This document shows, piece by piece, positions 17,102 to 25,900 of a stretch of DNA of 64,000 nucleotides. Under the pieces are notes generated by a model. It searched no databases, was not told where the DNA came from, and saw only the letters and a list, made by a program, of their open reading frames with translations. The DNA is from Methylomonas sp. (lineage in GTDB: Bacteria; Pseudomonadota; Gammaproteobacteria; Methylococcales; Methylomonadaceae), in NCBI RefSeq assembly GCF_023228165.1, contig NZ_JALOBS010000002.1, forward strand, positions 1-64,000, in the 5' to 3' direction. Each line of letters starts with the position of its first letter. Positions within the stretch are counted from its first letter, which is position 1. The translations under genes and the position numbers were made by a program.

Positions 17102-18206
17102 TATCACCCCTCCCCGCTGGCTGCTGGCCGAGCTGAGCTACAAATGCCCGCTGCAATGCCCGTATTGCTCCAATCCTCTGGACTATGCCAAATATCCGCA
17201 TGAGTTGAGCACCGACGACTGGAAACGCGTACTTAGCCAAGCCCGTAAAATGGGTGCTGTGCAACTGGGTTTTTCCGGCGGTGAACCGCTCACTCGACAG
17301 GACTTGTCGGAACTAGTGCGGTACGCCCGCGAACTGGGTTATTACTCCAATCTAATCACCTCCGGCTACGGTTTAACCGAAGACAGGATTATTGAGCTGA
17401 AACAAGCCGGTCTGGATCATATCCAGGTCAGCATACAAGCCAGTACCCAGGAACTGAATGACCATCTGGCCGGCACCGAATCCTACCAACACAAACAGGA
17501 CGTGGCCCGGCTGGTGAAAAAGCACGGCTATCCGATGGTACTGTGCGTGGTGATCCATAGAGAAAACATTCATCAGATGCCGCAGATCCTAGAGATGGCG
17601 GAAAACCTGGGCGCCGATTACCTGGAGCTGGCCAATACCCAGTATTACGGCTGGGCACATTTAAATCGAGACGCCTTGCTGCCGACCCGGGAACAATTTG
17701 CCGAAGCTGAACAAATCGCCCAGGCCTTCAAGGAAAAAGTCGCCGGCAAAATGAAGATTTATTACGTGGTGCCCGATTTTTACGAAGACCGGCCCAAAGC
17801 CTGCATGAACGGCTGGGGCACTACGTTTTTGACCATCGCACCGGACGGCACGGCTCTGCCCTGCCATTCCGCCCGGGAACTGCCCGGCCTAGACTGCCCA
17901 AACGTCAACGATTTCAGCATCGATCAAATCTGGAACGAATCCAAAGCTTTCAACTTTTTCCGCGGCACCGACTGGATGCAGGAACCTTGTCGCAGTTGCG
18001 ACGAAAAACACCAGGACTTCGGCGGCTGCCGCTGCCAGGCCTATCTGTTTAATAACGATATGTACAGCACCGATCCGGTCTGCAGCAAATCACCGCAACG
18101 CCATCGTATTGACGAAGCAATCGCCGCCGCTCGTGAGCTGGCCACATCCGGCACAGAAAAACCGCTGGTTTTTCGTAACAGCAAAAACTCCAAACAGTTA
18201 TTTTAG
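17079..18206 (+). CDS. pqqE: PqqE, radical SAM PqqA-tyrosine/glutamate cross-linking enzyme
   Basis: Forms the carbon-carbon bond between Glu and Tyr of PqqA. The 375 residues show the radical-SAM cluster motif CPLQCPYC (Cys23, Cys27, Cys30), the GGEP motif (SGGEPLTRQDL), and the SPASM-domain cysteines near the C-terminus (CMNGWG, LPCHSA, EPCRSCDEKH, GGCRCQAY, DPVCSKS) for auxiliary iron-sulfur clusters. Nothing is missing. No pqqF or pqqG protease gene is nearby. Confidence 0.97.
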   Translation: MAGSDKLNITPPRWLLAELSYKCPLQCPYCSNPLDYAKYPHELSTDDWKRVLSQARKMGAVQLGFSGGEPLTRQDLSELVRYARELGYYSNLITSGYGLTEDRIIELKQAGLDHIQVSIQASTQELNDHLAGTESYQHKQDVARLVKKHGYPMVLCVVIHRENIHQMPQILEMAENLGADYLELANTQYYGWAHLNRDALLPTREQFAEAEQIAQAFKEKVAGKMKIYYVVPDFYEDRPKACMNGWGTTFLTIAPDGTALPCHSARELPGLDCPNVNDFSIDQIWNESKAFNFFRGTDWMQEPCRSCDEKHQDFGGCRCQAYLFNNDMYSTDPVCSKSPQRHRIDEAIAAARELATSGTEKPLVFRNSKNSKQLF

Positions 18207-18249
18207 CCTGCGCGTTACCGAACGCAGCCGGTAAGATTTAACAAACCCC

Positions 18250-18609
18250 ATGTTGTTGCGCTTTGCGGCCGATGCGGTGTTAATCAGTCATCTGGCCTTT
18301 ATCCTGTTTGTAATATTTGGAGGGATGCTGGCATTCCATTGTCGCCGGATAATGTTCATGCATCTTCCGGCGGCGGCATGGGGCATATTCGTCGAACTCA
18401 CCGGTCGCATTTGCCCCCTCACCTACCTCGAAAATCGCCTGCGACAAGCCGCGGGACAAAACGGCTATAGCGAAAGTTTTATAGAACACTACCTGCTACC
18501 GCTCATTTACCCGGCAAACCTGACGCCTTGTATCCAATATTTATTAGCCGGCATTGTTCTGAGCGTAAACGGCATAATTTACATGCGGTTAATAGCCAGA
18601 CAACCCTAG
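18250..18609 (+). CDS. DUF2784 family membrane protein
   Basis: 119 residues with an N-terminal membrane span (LISHLAFILFVIFGGMLAF), a second around the conserved HLPAAAWGIFVELTGRICPLTYLEN segment, and a third at the C-terminus. That central segment is the hallmark of DUF2784. It begins 43 bases after pqqE on the same strand and may be transcribed with it. No function is established for the family. Confidence 0.85.
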   Translation: MLLRFAADAVLISHLAFILFVIFGGMLAFHCRRIMFMHLPAAAWGIFVELTGRICPLTYLENRLRQAAGQNGYSESFIEHYLLPLIYPANLTPCIQYLLAGIVLSVNGIIYMRLIARQP

Positions 18610-19001
18610 GAGCATGTCGTACAGAATATTTTCAGACCGCTTTAAAACTGAAAAATGTGTTTTTAAACCGGTATCTCCGATTTTTATCGTCTGGCAAAAT
18701 ATTCCACCGAATAATCCTCCCGCCACCTATCCTATCGCCGACCGGTGCCGCCGCAATAGCGACTGGTCGATTTCGACTAATCCAATTGATCGATCACTTC
18801 AACCAGATAACGCGCAAAATGATCTTCGGGCAACCATTCGTCTGCCGGAGTTGGCAACAACTAGGCTTGATTAGGCTTGAATTGTTTAAAGCGACTCCTG
18901 CTGTCGATGGGGTGGTGAATCAGCCGCTATTCATCTGTTGCGCCGTTTAGCCCGGCAGGCTCCCAGGCACCAAATCCACACGGAGTTCAAGGCTCAACCG
19001 A
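18610..19001. other. intergenic stretch without a recognisable gene
   Basis: About 390 bases between the plus-strand DUF2784 gene and the minus-strand DUF302 gene, i.e. between convergent genes. Open frames exist but their products are low-complexity and unlike any family I know. No clear terminator hairpin was seen. Confidence 0.5.
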
Positions 19002-19388
19002 TCAGGCAGATACCGCCTCATTCATGATTTTAACGATGCTGTCTTCCACTTCCTGCGCCACTTCTGTCAATTGCGGCGTGTTGAACATCGCCAATAGCGT
19101 GCTTGGCTTCAATGTCGCCAACATGGTTTTACCGTCCTCCTGATAAACGGAAATTCGGCATGGTAGTGCTGTGCAGACGCTCATGTTTTCATCAAGCACC
19201 TTCTTTGCTTGTTGCGGTTGGCATACCTCAAAGATCAGACATTCGTTGGCGAACGCCACCCCTTTCTTATTCATGATCTCTTTGAGGTTGTGAACCTGCA
19301 TGACACCGAAGTGATTCGCCTGGACGGCGGCCTGCAAGGCAGTCGCAGCGTCACTGACAGTTTTTTGTGTAGCTATTTTGATCAGCAT
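19002..19388 (-). CDS. DUF302 family protein
   Basis: 128 residues of the DUF302 fold. Typical elements are the N-terminal helix with NHFGVMQVHNLKEIMNKKG, ECLIFEVCQPQQAKKVL and LPCRISVYQEDGKTMLATLKP. No signal peptide, so cytoplasmic. AAGGAGA sits 8 bases before the ATG. Its upstream region shares a 21-base stretch with that of the CsbD gene, which suggests duplicated promoter material. Function unknown; the genes around it are stress related. Confidence 0.85.
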   Translation of the reverse strand: MLIKIATQKTVSDAATALQAAVQANHFGVMQVHNLKEIMNKKGVAFANECLIFEVCQPQQAKKVLDENMSVCTALPCRISVYQEDGKTMLATLKPSTLLAMFNTPQLTEVAQEVEDSIVKIMNEAVSA

Positions 19389-19424
19389 AGCTGTTCTCCT
19401 TAAATAGTTTACAGTTCAGTTGTG

Positions 19425-19449
19425 TAGTTCATCGCATTTCAAATTACGG
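19425..19449. repeat. upstream sequence shared by the DUF302 and CsbD genes, copy 1
   Basis: TCATCGCATTTCAAATT followed by ACGG. The same block with one change recurs at 22843-22863. Both copies lie 40-135 bases upstream of a minus-strand stress-type gene. Confidence 0.6.
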
Positions 19450-19500
19450 TGTATTGACAACCTCCGGAGGGCTTGGGAAATGCGGCGCCGGACTCAATTT

Positions 19501-19797
19501 TCAATTCCACATGACCTCAACTTCGGCTTTTGCTGCGGCGGCAAGAAGATCGATCAGCGGCATCGCTCGATGAGCGAGGCTCACGCCAGACCAATCCACA
19601 CCCTTGGCCGGCAAGGCTTTTTTGACATCGATAGCGGTTTTTAACCGACGCAGGGCTTCGGGCACATCGGCCGCCAGGATTGCGCCCGGTACGGTTGCGC
19701 TGTGTCCCATCATTTTCAGCATGGCAAGCGCAACGTCCCCAAACATGATGGTGTCGGCATAGGCATCGGTCGAAAAAGTCACCAGCACAATAGCCAT
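19501..19797 (-). CDS. DUF1840 family protein
   Basis: 98 residues starting at the ATG at 19797 (MAIVLVTFSTDAYADTIMFG). The longer frame begins with TTG at 19839 and is less likely. The DUF1840 pattern is clear: a beta strand, DTIMFGDVALAMLKMMGHS, the VPGAILAADVPEALRRLKTA segment and an amphipathic C-terminus. Small cytoplasmic protein of unknown function. It is 112 bases upstream of DUF302 on the same strand. Confidence 0.8.
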   Translation of the reverse strand: MAIVLVTFSTDAYADTIMFGDVALAMLKMMGHSATVPGAILAADVPEALRRLKTAIDVKKALPAKGVDWSGVSLAHRAMPLIDLLAAAAKAEVEVMWN

Positions 19798-20182
19798 CCT
19801 CAAAGCATTAAACGAATTTCTATCGACCAACGGCAGCAATAATGCAGAATGCCAAATTTATGCCACTCTAATCAGCGTTGCCAGCGGAAGTGTCTGCCGC
19901 CTTGCAGGGCGGAATCATGCGCCCGGTATAGTCATCGGCCGGACGGGTGTTGTGAGCTCGTCGGTATGGTTTTTTACGAGCGGGAAAGTGAATTTAAATC
20001 GCACATTTCGAAGCTAACAATCCGCCGTTTATGCTGTCGCTATAGGATCCGCTCGGGCTCCAAGGCACCAACATCTGACATAGGCGAAGCTATAAACGCT
20101 TTCAAACCGGGCCGCATGATTGAGCTTGTAGTTTGATTTGCAGGATACGCAATGCGCGTACCCTGCGCTTCCTTCGCAAACT
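19798..20182. other. intergenic stretch without a gene; weak hairpin
   Basis: No convincing coding sequence. At 20142-20164 a 9-bp inverted repeat with one G-T pair (AGGATACGC / GCGTACCCT) lies just past the end of the minus-strand MscS-like gene; it could act as a terminator but has no good T run. Confidence 0.4.
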
Positions 20183-21643
20183 TTACTGCTCGCCTCTCAT
20201 TTGTTTGAACCAATACTCCATCTGCTTGCCTGCGGCTTCTCTGCCGCCCAAGCCGAAGGAAAGCGCTACCGAGACGGCAATAGCACCGAGCGTCAACCCG
20301 AAAGCCATGTTGACGATATCGTCTGCCAAGCCCATCGCGTGCAATCCCATGGCGGTGACCAGGCCCAAAATCGCAAACCTTGCGATGCCGGCGACGAGCT
20401 TGCTTTGCCCGCTTCCGCTCATGATGACCCGGTAAATGATATTGGCCAGCCAAAAACCGACCGCCAAAATGACCGAGCCAAGCAGGATTTTACCGCCAAA
20501 TTCCACGAACGTTGTGATCAGCCCGCTGATTTGATTGAGCCCCAGTTGATTGGAAGCCTCGATCGAAGCAAACAACATGGTAAAGAAAACCAGTAACTTA
20601 CCCACGATAGCCGAGGCCGTGACACCTTCTGAAAACATGTCCTGCAAGCCCAGCGCCGATGGAATTCTATCGAAATTCATTCCATGCAACAGCGTAGTCA
20701 CCAGGTTTGCGACAAATCGCGCGACAAAGAAGGCGATGACCAGAATGACCACTGCCGCGAAAATGTCCGGTATGGTCTGCATAATGATATTGAGCATATT
20801 GGTGGCCGGCGCGGAAATGGCCTCCATCTGCAGGGCGTCCAGGGCCGCTACCAATGCGGGAATAAACACGAAGAAAAACACGATCGTTCCTAGAAGGTGG
20901 GATATTCCCATACCATCTTCAAGCCCCATACGGGCGCCAAACCGGTCCACGCCGGCGGCGGAAAGCAAATTAGATACGATATCTCGGAGTATTTTAGCGA
21001 TAAACCAGCCGATTAAACCGATGACGCCGGCGGCAATGATATTCGGCAACATGGCTAATATGGAATCGACCATGTTCTGCACCGGGCGCAATAAGCCTTC
21101 GAGCTGAAAAGCGCCGAGAATCGCCGGCAAAAATAATAAAAAAATGAACCAATAAAGTACGTTACCGATATTTTTACTGGTGGAGACACTCCCGTCGGCG
21201 ACACCCAGTTTTTCATCCAGGTCAGTCGCGTCCAAAGCCTTGACGACTAACAGTCGAACTATTGTTCCCAACAACCAGGCCACCAGCAACAATACGCCGC
21301 CTCCGACCAGCCGCGGAACATACTCGAATACCTGGCTTACCAACGCATCCAGCGGCTTCGATACCAATTCAAGATCTAGAACATTGAACACGGCAATCAA
21401 TACGATCAGCAGGATGACCCAATACACGCCTTTGGCGATGCCGGATTCCAGGTTTATCGCAACCTCGCCGCCCTTGGATACCCGTTGATTCAGCTTGAGC
21501 ATGGAAAGCGCCTTGCGGACGCCGGCCCGGACCACAACAGCCACAAGCCAACCGATAATGAGAATAGCCAGTGCGCCAATCACCTTGGGAAGATGCTGGC
21601 CCAGCGTATCTTGGAGGGAATTCATCAAATTTGTTATATCCAT
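20183..21643 (-). CDS. mechanosensitive-channel-like protein with repeated TM-helix domains
   Basis: 486 residues, mostly membrane. It contains several copies of the conserved TM-helix unit of MscS-related proteins: LPKVIGALAILIIGWLVAVV near 20-40, then similar segments near 95, 180, 285 and 370. Each unit pairs a glycine/alanine-rich helix with a short charged helix (for example VRKALSMLK). The C-terminus has the IAVSVALSFGLGGREAAGK stretch reminiscent of the MscS pore/beta start, but no full cytoplasmic MscS vestibule follows. Probably an osmotic-stress channel or scaffold. AAGGAGA precedes the ATG. It fits the osmotic and envelope theme of the region. Confidence 0.75.
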   Translation of the reverse strand: MDITNLMNSLQDTLGQHLPKVIGALAILIIGWLVAVVVRAGVRKALSMLKLNQRVSKGGEVAINLESGIAKGVYWVILLIVLIAVFNVLDLELVSKPLDALVSQVFEYVPRLVGGGVLLLVAWLLGTIVRLLVVKALDATDLDEKLGVADGSVSTSKNIGNVLYWFIFLLFLPAILGAFQLEGLLRPVQNMVDSILAMLPNIIAAGVIGLIGWFIAKILRDIVSNLLSAAGVDRFGARMGLEDGMGISHLLGTIVFFFVFIPALVAALDALQMEAISAPATNMLNIIMQTIPDIFAAVVILVIAFFVARFVANLVTTLLHGMNFDRIPSALGLQDMFSEGVTASAIVGKLLVFFTMLFASIEASNQLGLNQISGLITTFVEFGGKILLGSVILAVGFWLANIIYRVIMSGSGQSKLVAGIARFAILGLVTAMGLHAMGLADDIVNMAFGLTLGAIAVSVALSFGLGGREAAGKQMEYWFKQMRGEQ

Positions 21644-22142
21644 TATTATTCTCCTTCGCAGATGATATTGTTAAATAAAGCAATTATTTAAAATCACTAT
21701 TAACTATCAAATTAATTGGCTTCAATATGTATCAAATAACAATAAATCACTATAGGTTTAACTACTTAAAATGCGTAAATAAACCCAATATTATTAACAC
21801 ATCCTATAGATTGGGCGCCTGAAAAACATCCTGGCTATCAGACCCGACTTAATAAAAAGCGAATAACTTTCCAAATTATATCTGTGGATAAAATATTTAG
21901 GACATAACCCGCCGACTTAAAGGTAATGGTCAACAAAAACCGGACACCTGTTCAGGCGGCGTTGCCATAATATTCCCGCGCATGCGATGGTGGATTGCTA
22001 GCTCAACGTTGAGCGAGAACGGCGACCATTATAAAAGCCAAATATTAGACCAATTCAAACTTGAAAATTAGTCACAATCATATGCCTAAAGTTACAGCGG
22101 GCGAGGCCATCTGTAGCTTTAGGCTAATTTACTTCCTGCTGT
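21644..22142. other. AT-rich intergenic region, possible IS-end remnant and palindrome
   Basis: About 500 bases without a gene. 21644-21900 is AT-rich and should hold the promoter of the MscS-like gene. Around 21928-21955 the text GGTCAACAAAAACCGGACAC resembles the terminal repeat of IS3-type insertion sequences, but no transposase is present. At 22001-22014 there is a perfect palindrome, GCTCAACGTTGAGC. Confidence 0.45.
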
Positions 22143-22466
22143 CTATTGTGCAGCTTTCAGGTGTTTTTCAGCCTCTTCAGCCGCTTTTTTGGCTAAATCA
22201 GTGTGTCCCTGTTTACCATGCTCAACGGCCTGATCCAGACTGGCGGAGCCGGCAGTTAGATGCTCGACAGATTTTTTGACATGGGTATTAGCGGCCTCGG
22301 CATGCTCGGCTATGGCTTTGCCGTCGACGGCTTTAGTGGCTGCTTCTGCGTGTTTCAAACCTTGAGCCATATGGCTTTCAGTTTCCGCCGCACCGACAGC
22401 AAGCGAACCCAGCATCAAAACGATGCCTGCGCATAAACCGGTAAATTGAGTCGTGTTAATAGTCAT
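22143..22466 (-). CDS. small periplasmic metal-binding protein, SmbP-like
   Basis: 107 residues with a signal peptide (hydrophobic LCAGIVLMLGSLAVGAA, cleavage before ETESH). The mature part is a regular helical repeat rich in Ala, Lys, His and Glu, with His recurring in patterns such as HAEAATKAV, EHAEAANTHVKKSVEHL and EHGKQGH. This is the pattern of SmbP, the copper-binding four-helix protein first described in Nitrosomonas. It would bind copper or other divalent metals in the periplasm, which suits a methanotroph using copper-dependent methane monooxygenase; that link is inference. Confidence 0.75.
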   Translation of the reverse strand: MTINTTQFTGLCAGIVLMLGSLAVGAAETESHMAQGLKHAEAATKAVDGKAIAEHAEAANTHVKKSVEHLTAGSASLDQAVEHGKQGHTDLAKKAAEEAEKHLKAAQ

Positions 22467-22519
22467 GATTAATTCCTGTGAAAGTGTTTTAAATAGCCGA
22501 TATTGGCGCCCTGGCTCGA

Positions 22520-22708
22520 TTAAACGGCTATTTCAGCCGACATTTTTATATCTTCTTTATGGTCGGCAAATCGCACCCGTACCTTACCGACGTTCTTCCG
22601 GACCTTGCCTTCCATTTCCATATTGTCATCGTCCAAAATTTTACCGACAGTTCCCTTGGCGTTATCCGCAACCTGCTCCAATCTGCCTTTCAGTTGATTT
22701 TTGTTCAT
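22520..22708 (-). CDS. CsbD-like stress protein
   Basis: 62 residues from the ATG at 22708 (MNKNQLKGRLEQVADNAKG), chosen because GGAGAG lies directly upstream and CsbD proteins start this way. The GKILDDDNMEMEGKVRKNVGKV segment is the family core. CsbD proteins are small, hydrophilic, general-stress induced and of unknown mechanism. A palindromic operator candidate lies ~115 bases upstream (22823-22836) in the same orientation relative to the gene as the other copies. Confidence 0.85.
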   Translation of the reverse strand: MNKNQLKGRLEQVADNAKGTVGKILDDDNMEMEGKVRKNVGKVRVRFADHKEDIKMSAEIAV

Positions 22709-22822
22709 ATAACTCTCCGGGTACTGCATGGATCACGACTAAATTAGTCTTGACCAGAGTCAGCAGAAGTATTATTTCCTGTAGCTCTAAAGTCAGCATA
22801 GACTTAAACCTAGCCTTAGTCT

Positions 22823-22836
22823 GTGCGGCAACGTAC
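22823..22836 (-). promoter_or_regulatory. palindromic operator candidate, copy 1 (CsbD gene)
   Basis: Plus-strand text GTGCG GCAA CGTAC, preceded by GTCT and followed by ATA. It belongs to a family of eight 5-4-5 inverted repeats in this region. It lies about 115 bases upstream of the CsbD start. Confidence 0.6.
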
Positions 22837-22839
22837 ATA

Positions 22840-22863
22840 TAGTCATCGCATTTCAAATTCCGG
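22840..22863. repeat. upstream sequence shared by the DUF302 and CsbD genes, copy 2
   Basis: TCATCGCATTTCAAATT followed by CCGG, 20 of 21 bases identical to 19429-19449, and directly adjoining the operator candidate at 22823. Confidence 0.6.
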
Positions 22864-22928
22864 ATTACGGCCTCCCTCCCGCGAGGAGCGAGGCTGTTAC
22901 CGCAGCCTGTCAAGGGGGCTGTGAACAC

Positions 22929-25900
22929 TTACCCGCCCAGCAGCAGTTTTACCGTATGCCATTGACCGTCGTCGCTCAGGCTAATGCTGTGGGTGTTTAA
23001 CTGTGCTACGCCATCCAGTTCCAGCGCAATGATGCCTTGCGTGACAGCGTCAGGATTTTCGATGCTAATGTCGTACTGTGAATGGCCGTGCCGATAGACC
23101 ATGTTGTAGCTGCGCCAGTCCCTGGGAATGCAAGGATTGAACAGCAATTGGTCGCCGCGCACCTGCAGCCCCAACACCCATTCCAGTCCGGCCCGGTAAA
23201 ACCAGCCGGCCGCGCCAGTGTACCAGGTCCAGCCGCCGCGCCGCACATGCGGCGGTTCGGCATAAATATCCGCCGCCAATACATAGGGCTCGACTTTATA
23301 AGCGTAAACCCCGGTGCGGGTCGCGGTCCGATTGATTGGATTCAGCATACTCAGCAATTCCGCCGCCTGATCGCCGTCGCCCAGCATGGCATAAGCAATC
23401 ACCGACCAGATCGCCGCGTGGGTGTATTGACCGCCATTCTCCCGCACCCCAGGCGGATAGCTTTTGATATAGCCGGGATCGTGCTCGGTTTTGTCGAAAG
23501 GCGGCGTAAACAGCAACACCAGATCGTCGCCGTAACGCAGCAGATATTCTCGTACCGAATGCATGGCCCGCTGTGCGCGTTCGGGATCGGCTGCGCCGGA
23601 AATCACCCCCCAGCTTTGGGCGATGGCGTCGATGCGACATTCGGCGTTAGTAGCGGAGCCTAACGGTGAGCCGTCGTCGAAATAAGCCCGCCGATACCAG
23701 GCCCCGTCCCAACCGTCCGCTTCCAAGGCCCGTTTTAACTGTGTGGCGTGTTTTCGCCAATGTTCGGCTGTTTCAGTTTCGCCTCTGGCCAGCGCCAACG
23801 GGATAAATTCATCCAGAGTAGCAATCAGGAACCAGCCCAACCAGACGCTCTCGCCTTTACCCTGATTTCCGACCCGATTCATGCCGTCGTTCCAGTCGCC
23901 GCTGCCCATCAACGGTAGACCGTGTGTGCCGGTTGCCAAACTGATATCCAGAGTACGGGCACAATGCTCGAACAAACTAGCTTGTTGCTGACTGGTCGTC
24001 GGTTCGAAATAACGATCATCCTGTTCCGGCGACAGCACAGTCCCATCCAGGAAGGGTAGAGATTCATCCAACACCCCGACTTCGCCGCTGACCTTAAGAT
24101 AATGGGCGACCGCATAAGGCAGCCAAATCCTATCGTCGGAAAAGCGGGTACGCACACCGCGTCCGGTTGGCGGGTGCCACCAATGTTGCACGTCACCTTC
24201 GTTAAATTGCCGCGCCGCAGCCCGCAGCAAATGTGCGCGGGTCAGGTCGGGCCGTGTCACTGCCAGTGCCATGCTGTCCTGCAACTGGTCGCGAAAACCA
24301 AATGCGCCGCCCACCTGATAGAACGCGGCTCTGGCCCACATCCGGCAACTCAAGGTTTGGTACAGCAGCCAGCGATTCAACAGCAGATCCAGCTCGCGAT
24401 CCGGCGTCTTGACCTGTACCTTGCCGAGTATCTGCTCCCACGCCTGTTTCACCTGGCTAAATACGCTTTCAACCGCAACACTCCGATAGCGCTGTATCAG
24501 TTCCCGAGCCTGAACCCGGTCAGCGCCTTGCCCCAACAGAAACACGATCTCGATGCGCTGATCGGCAGCAAGCTCGATGACCGTCTCCAGCGCCGCGCAC
24601 GGGTCCAGCCCAGCGCCGACCCGATTTTTCAAGGGATTGCCGGTCAATAAACCGGCCGGCGCATTCAGGTCGCCATTACGACCCAGGAACTCGCTCCGGT
24701 TGCCGGTCCAGCCACTCTGCCGACCGCAAAAATCGACAAAGGCCACTCGCTGACCGAATTCAACGCTCCAGCTGTTGGAAGCAAACAGCGCGCCGGTTTC
24801 GGCATCCAATTCGGTGAGGATATGCGGCGCGGTCACGCTGCGTGAGCTACCCAGCACCCATTCCAGATAAGCCGCAACGGTCAAGCGGCGGCTACGGCCG
24901 GACAGATTGACCAAGCTCAATACCGATATTTTCACCGGATCGTCCGGCGCGACAAATTGCAGCAATTCACTATGAATGCCATGCGAAACATGCTCGAAAC
25001 GGCTATAGCCCTGGCCATGCCGAATCAGATAGCTGGCATTTTCAACTCGAATCGGTGCGACGGTCGGGCTCCATAAGTCGTTACTCTCATCGTCACGCAG
25101 ATAAAACATCTCGCCCGATGGGTCGCAGACCGGATCATTGGACCAAGGCGTCAGCAGGTTTTCGCGGCTGTTGCCGCACCAAGTACAACCGCTACCGGTC
25201 TCCGAGACCATAAAACCGAATTCGGGGTTGGCGATGACGTTGACCCAGGGAGCCGGCGTCCATTGCCCCTTGTCGAGCACGATTACATATTCGCGGCCAT
25301 CGTCGGCAAAACCGCCAAGGCCGTTGAAAAATTCCAGCGCCGGTATCGACAGGGCCGGTGCAGCATCCGTGCTAACCGGCAACGGTTTCGGTGCCACAAA
25401 GGCGGCGGCGGTGCGGGCATGCCTTAGCAGTTGTTCGGCCAAGGTACCGCGATTGCTGACCAGCACGGCCCGGGCGGCGATTTGCAACAAGCGCCGCTCG
25501 TCGTGTGAAAGCTCATCGCCCCGCAGTACAAATATGCCGCCGGCATTATCGAATTCCTGATGCGCCGAGCGGGCCTGGTTTTCCCGTAACAGACTCTGCA
25601 GCAGATTTTGCAAGTCCTCCACATAAGACAACAGCTTTTCGTTCACAATCACCAGATCGACGGCCAGACCTTTGATACGCCAGTATTCGTGAGCGCGCAA
25701 TAATTGCTCGACGATAGGTCTATCCTCCGGCTCGGCCACCCTCAACAACACCATGGGTTTATCGCCGGAAATCCCGTGCCGCCACAAGCTCGTCACATTT
25801 AGGCTATTCATCTGCATTAATCTGCCCGAAGCCCGTAGCGAGGGGTCGGCATACAGCAGACGGTTAGCCAGATACTGAAATAACTGCGCCTCGTCCGGCT

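Noticed and set aside
21928..21955. IS3-like terminal sequence
   Set aside because: No transposase, no second end; kept only as a low-confidence note in the intergenic entry.
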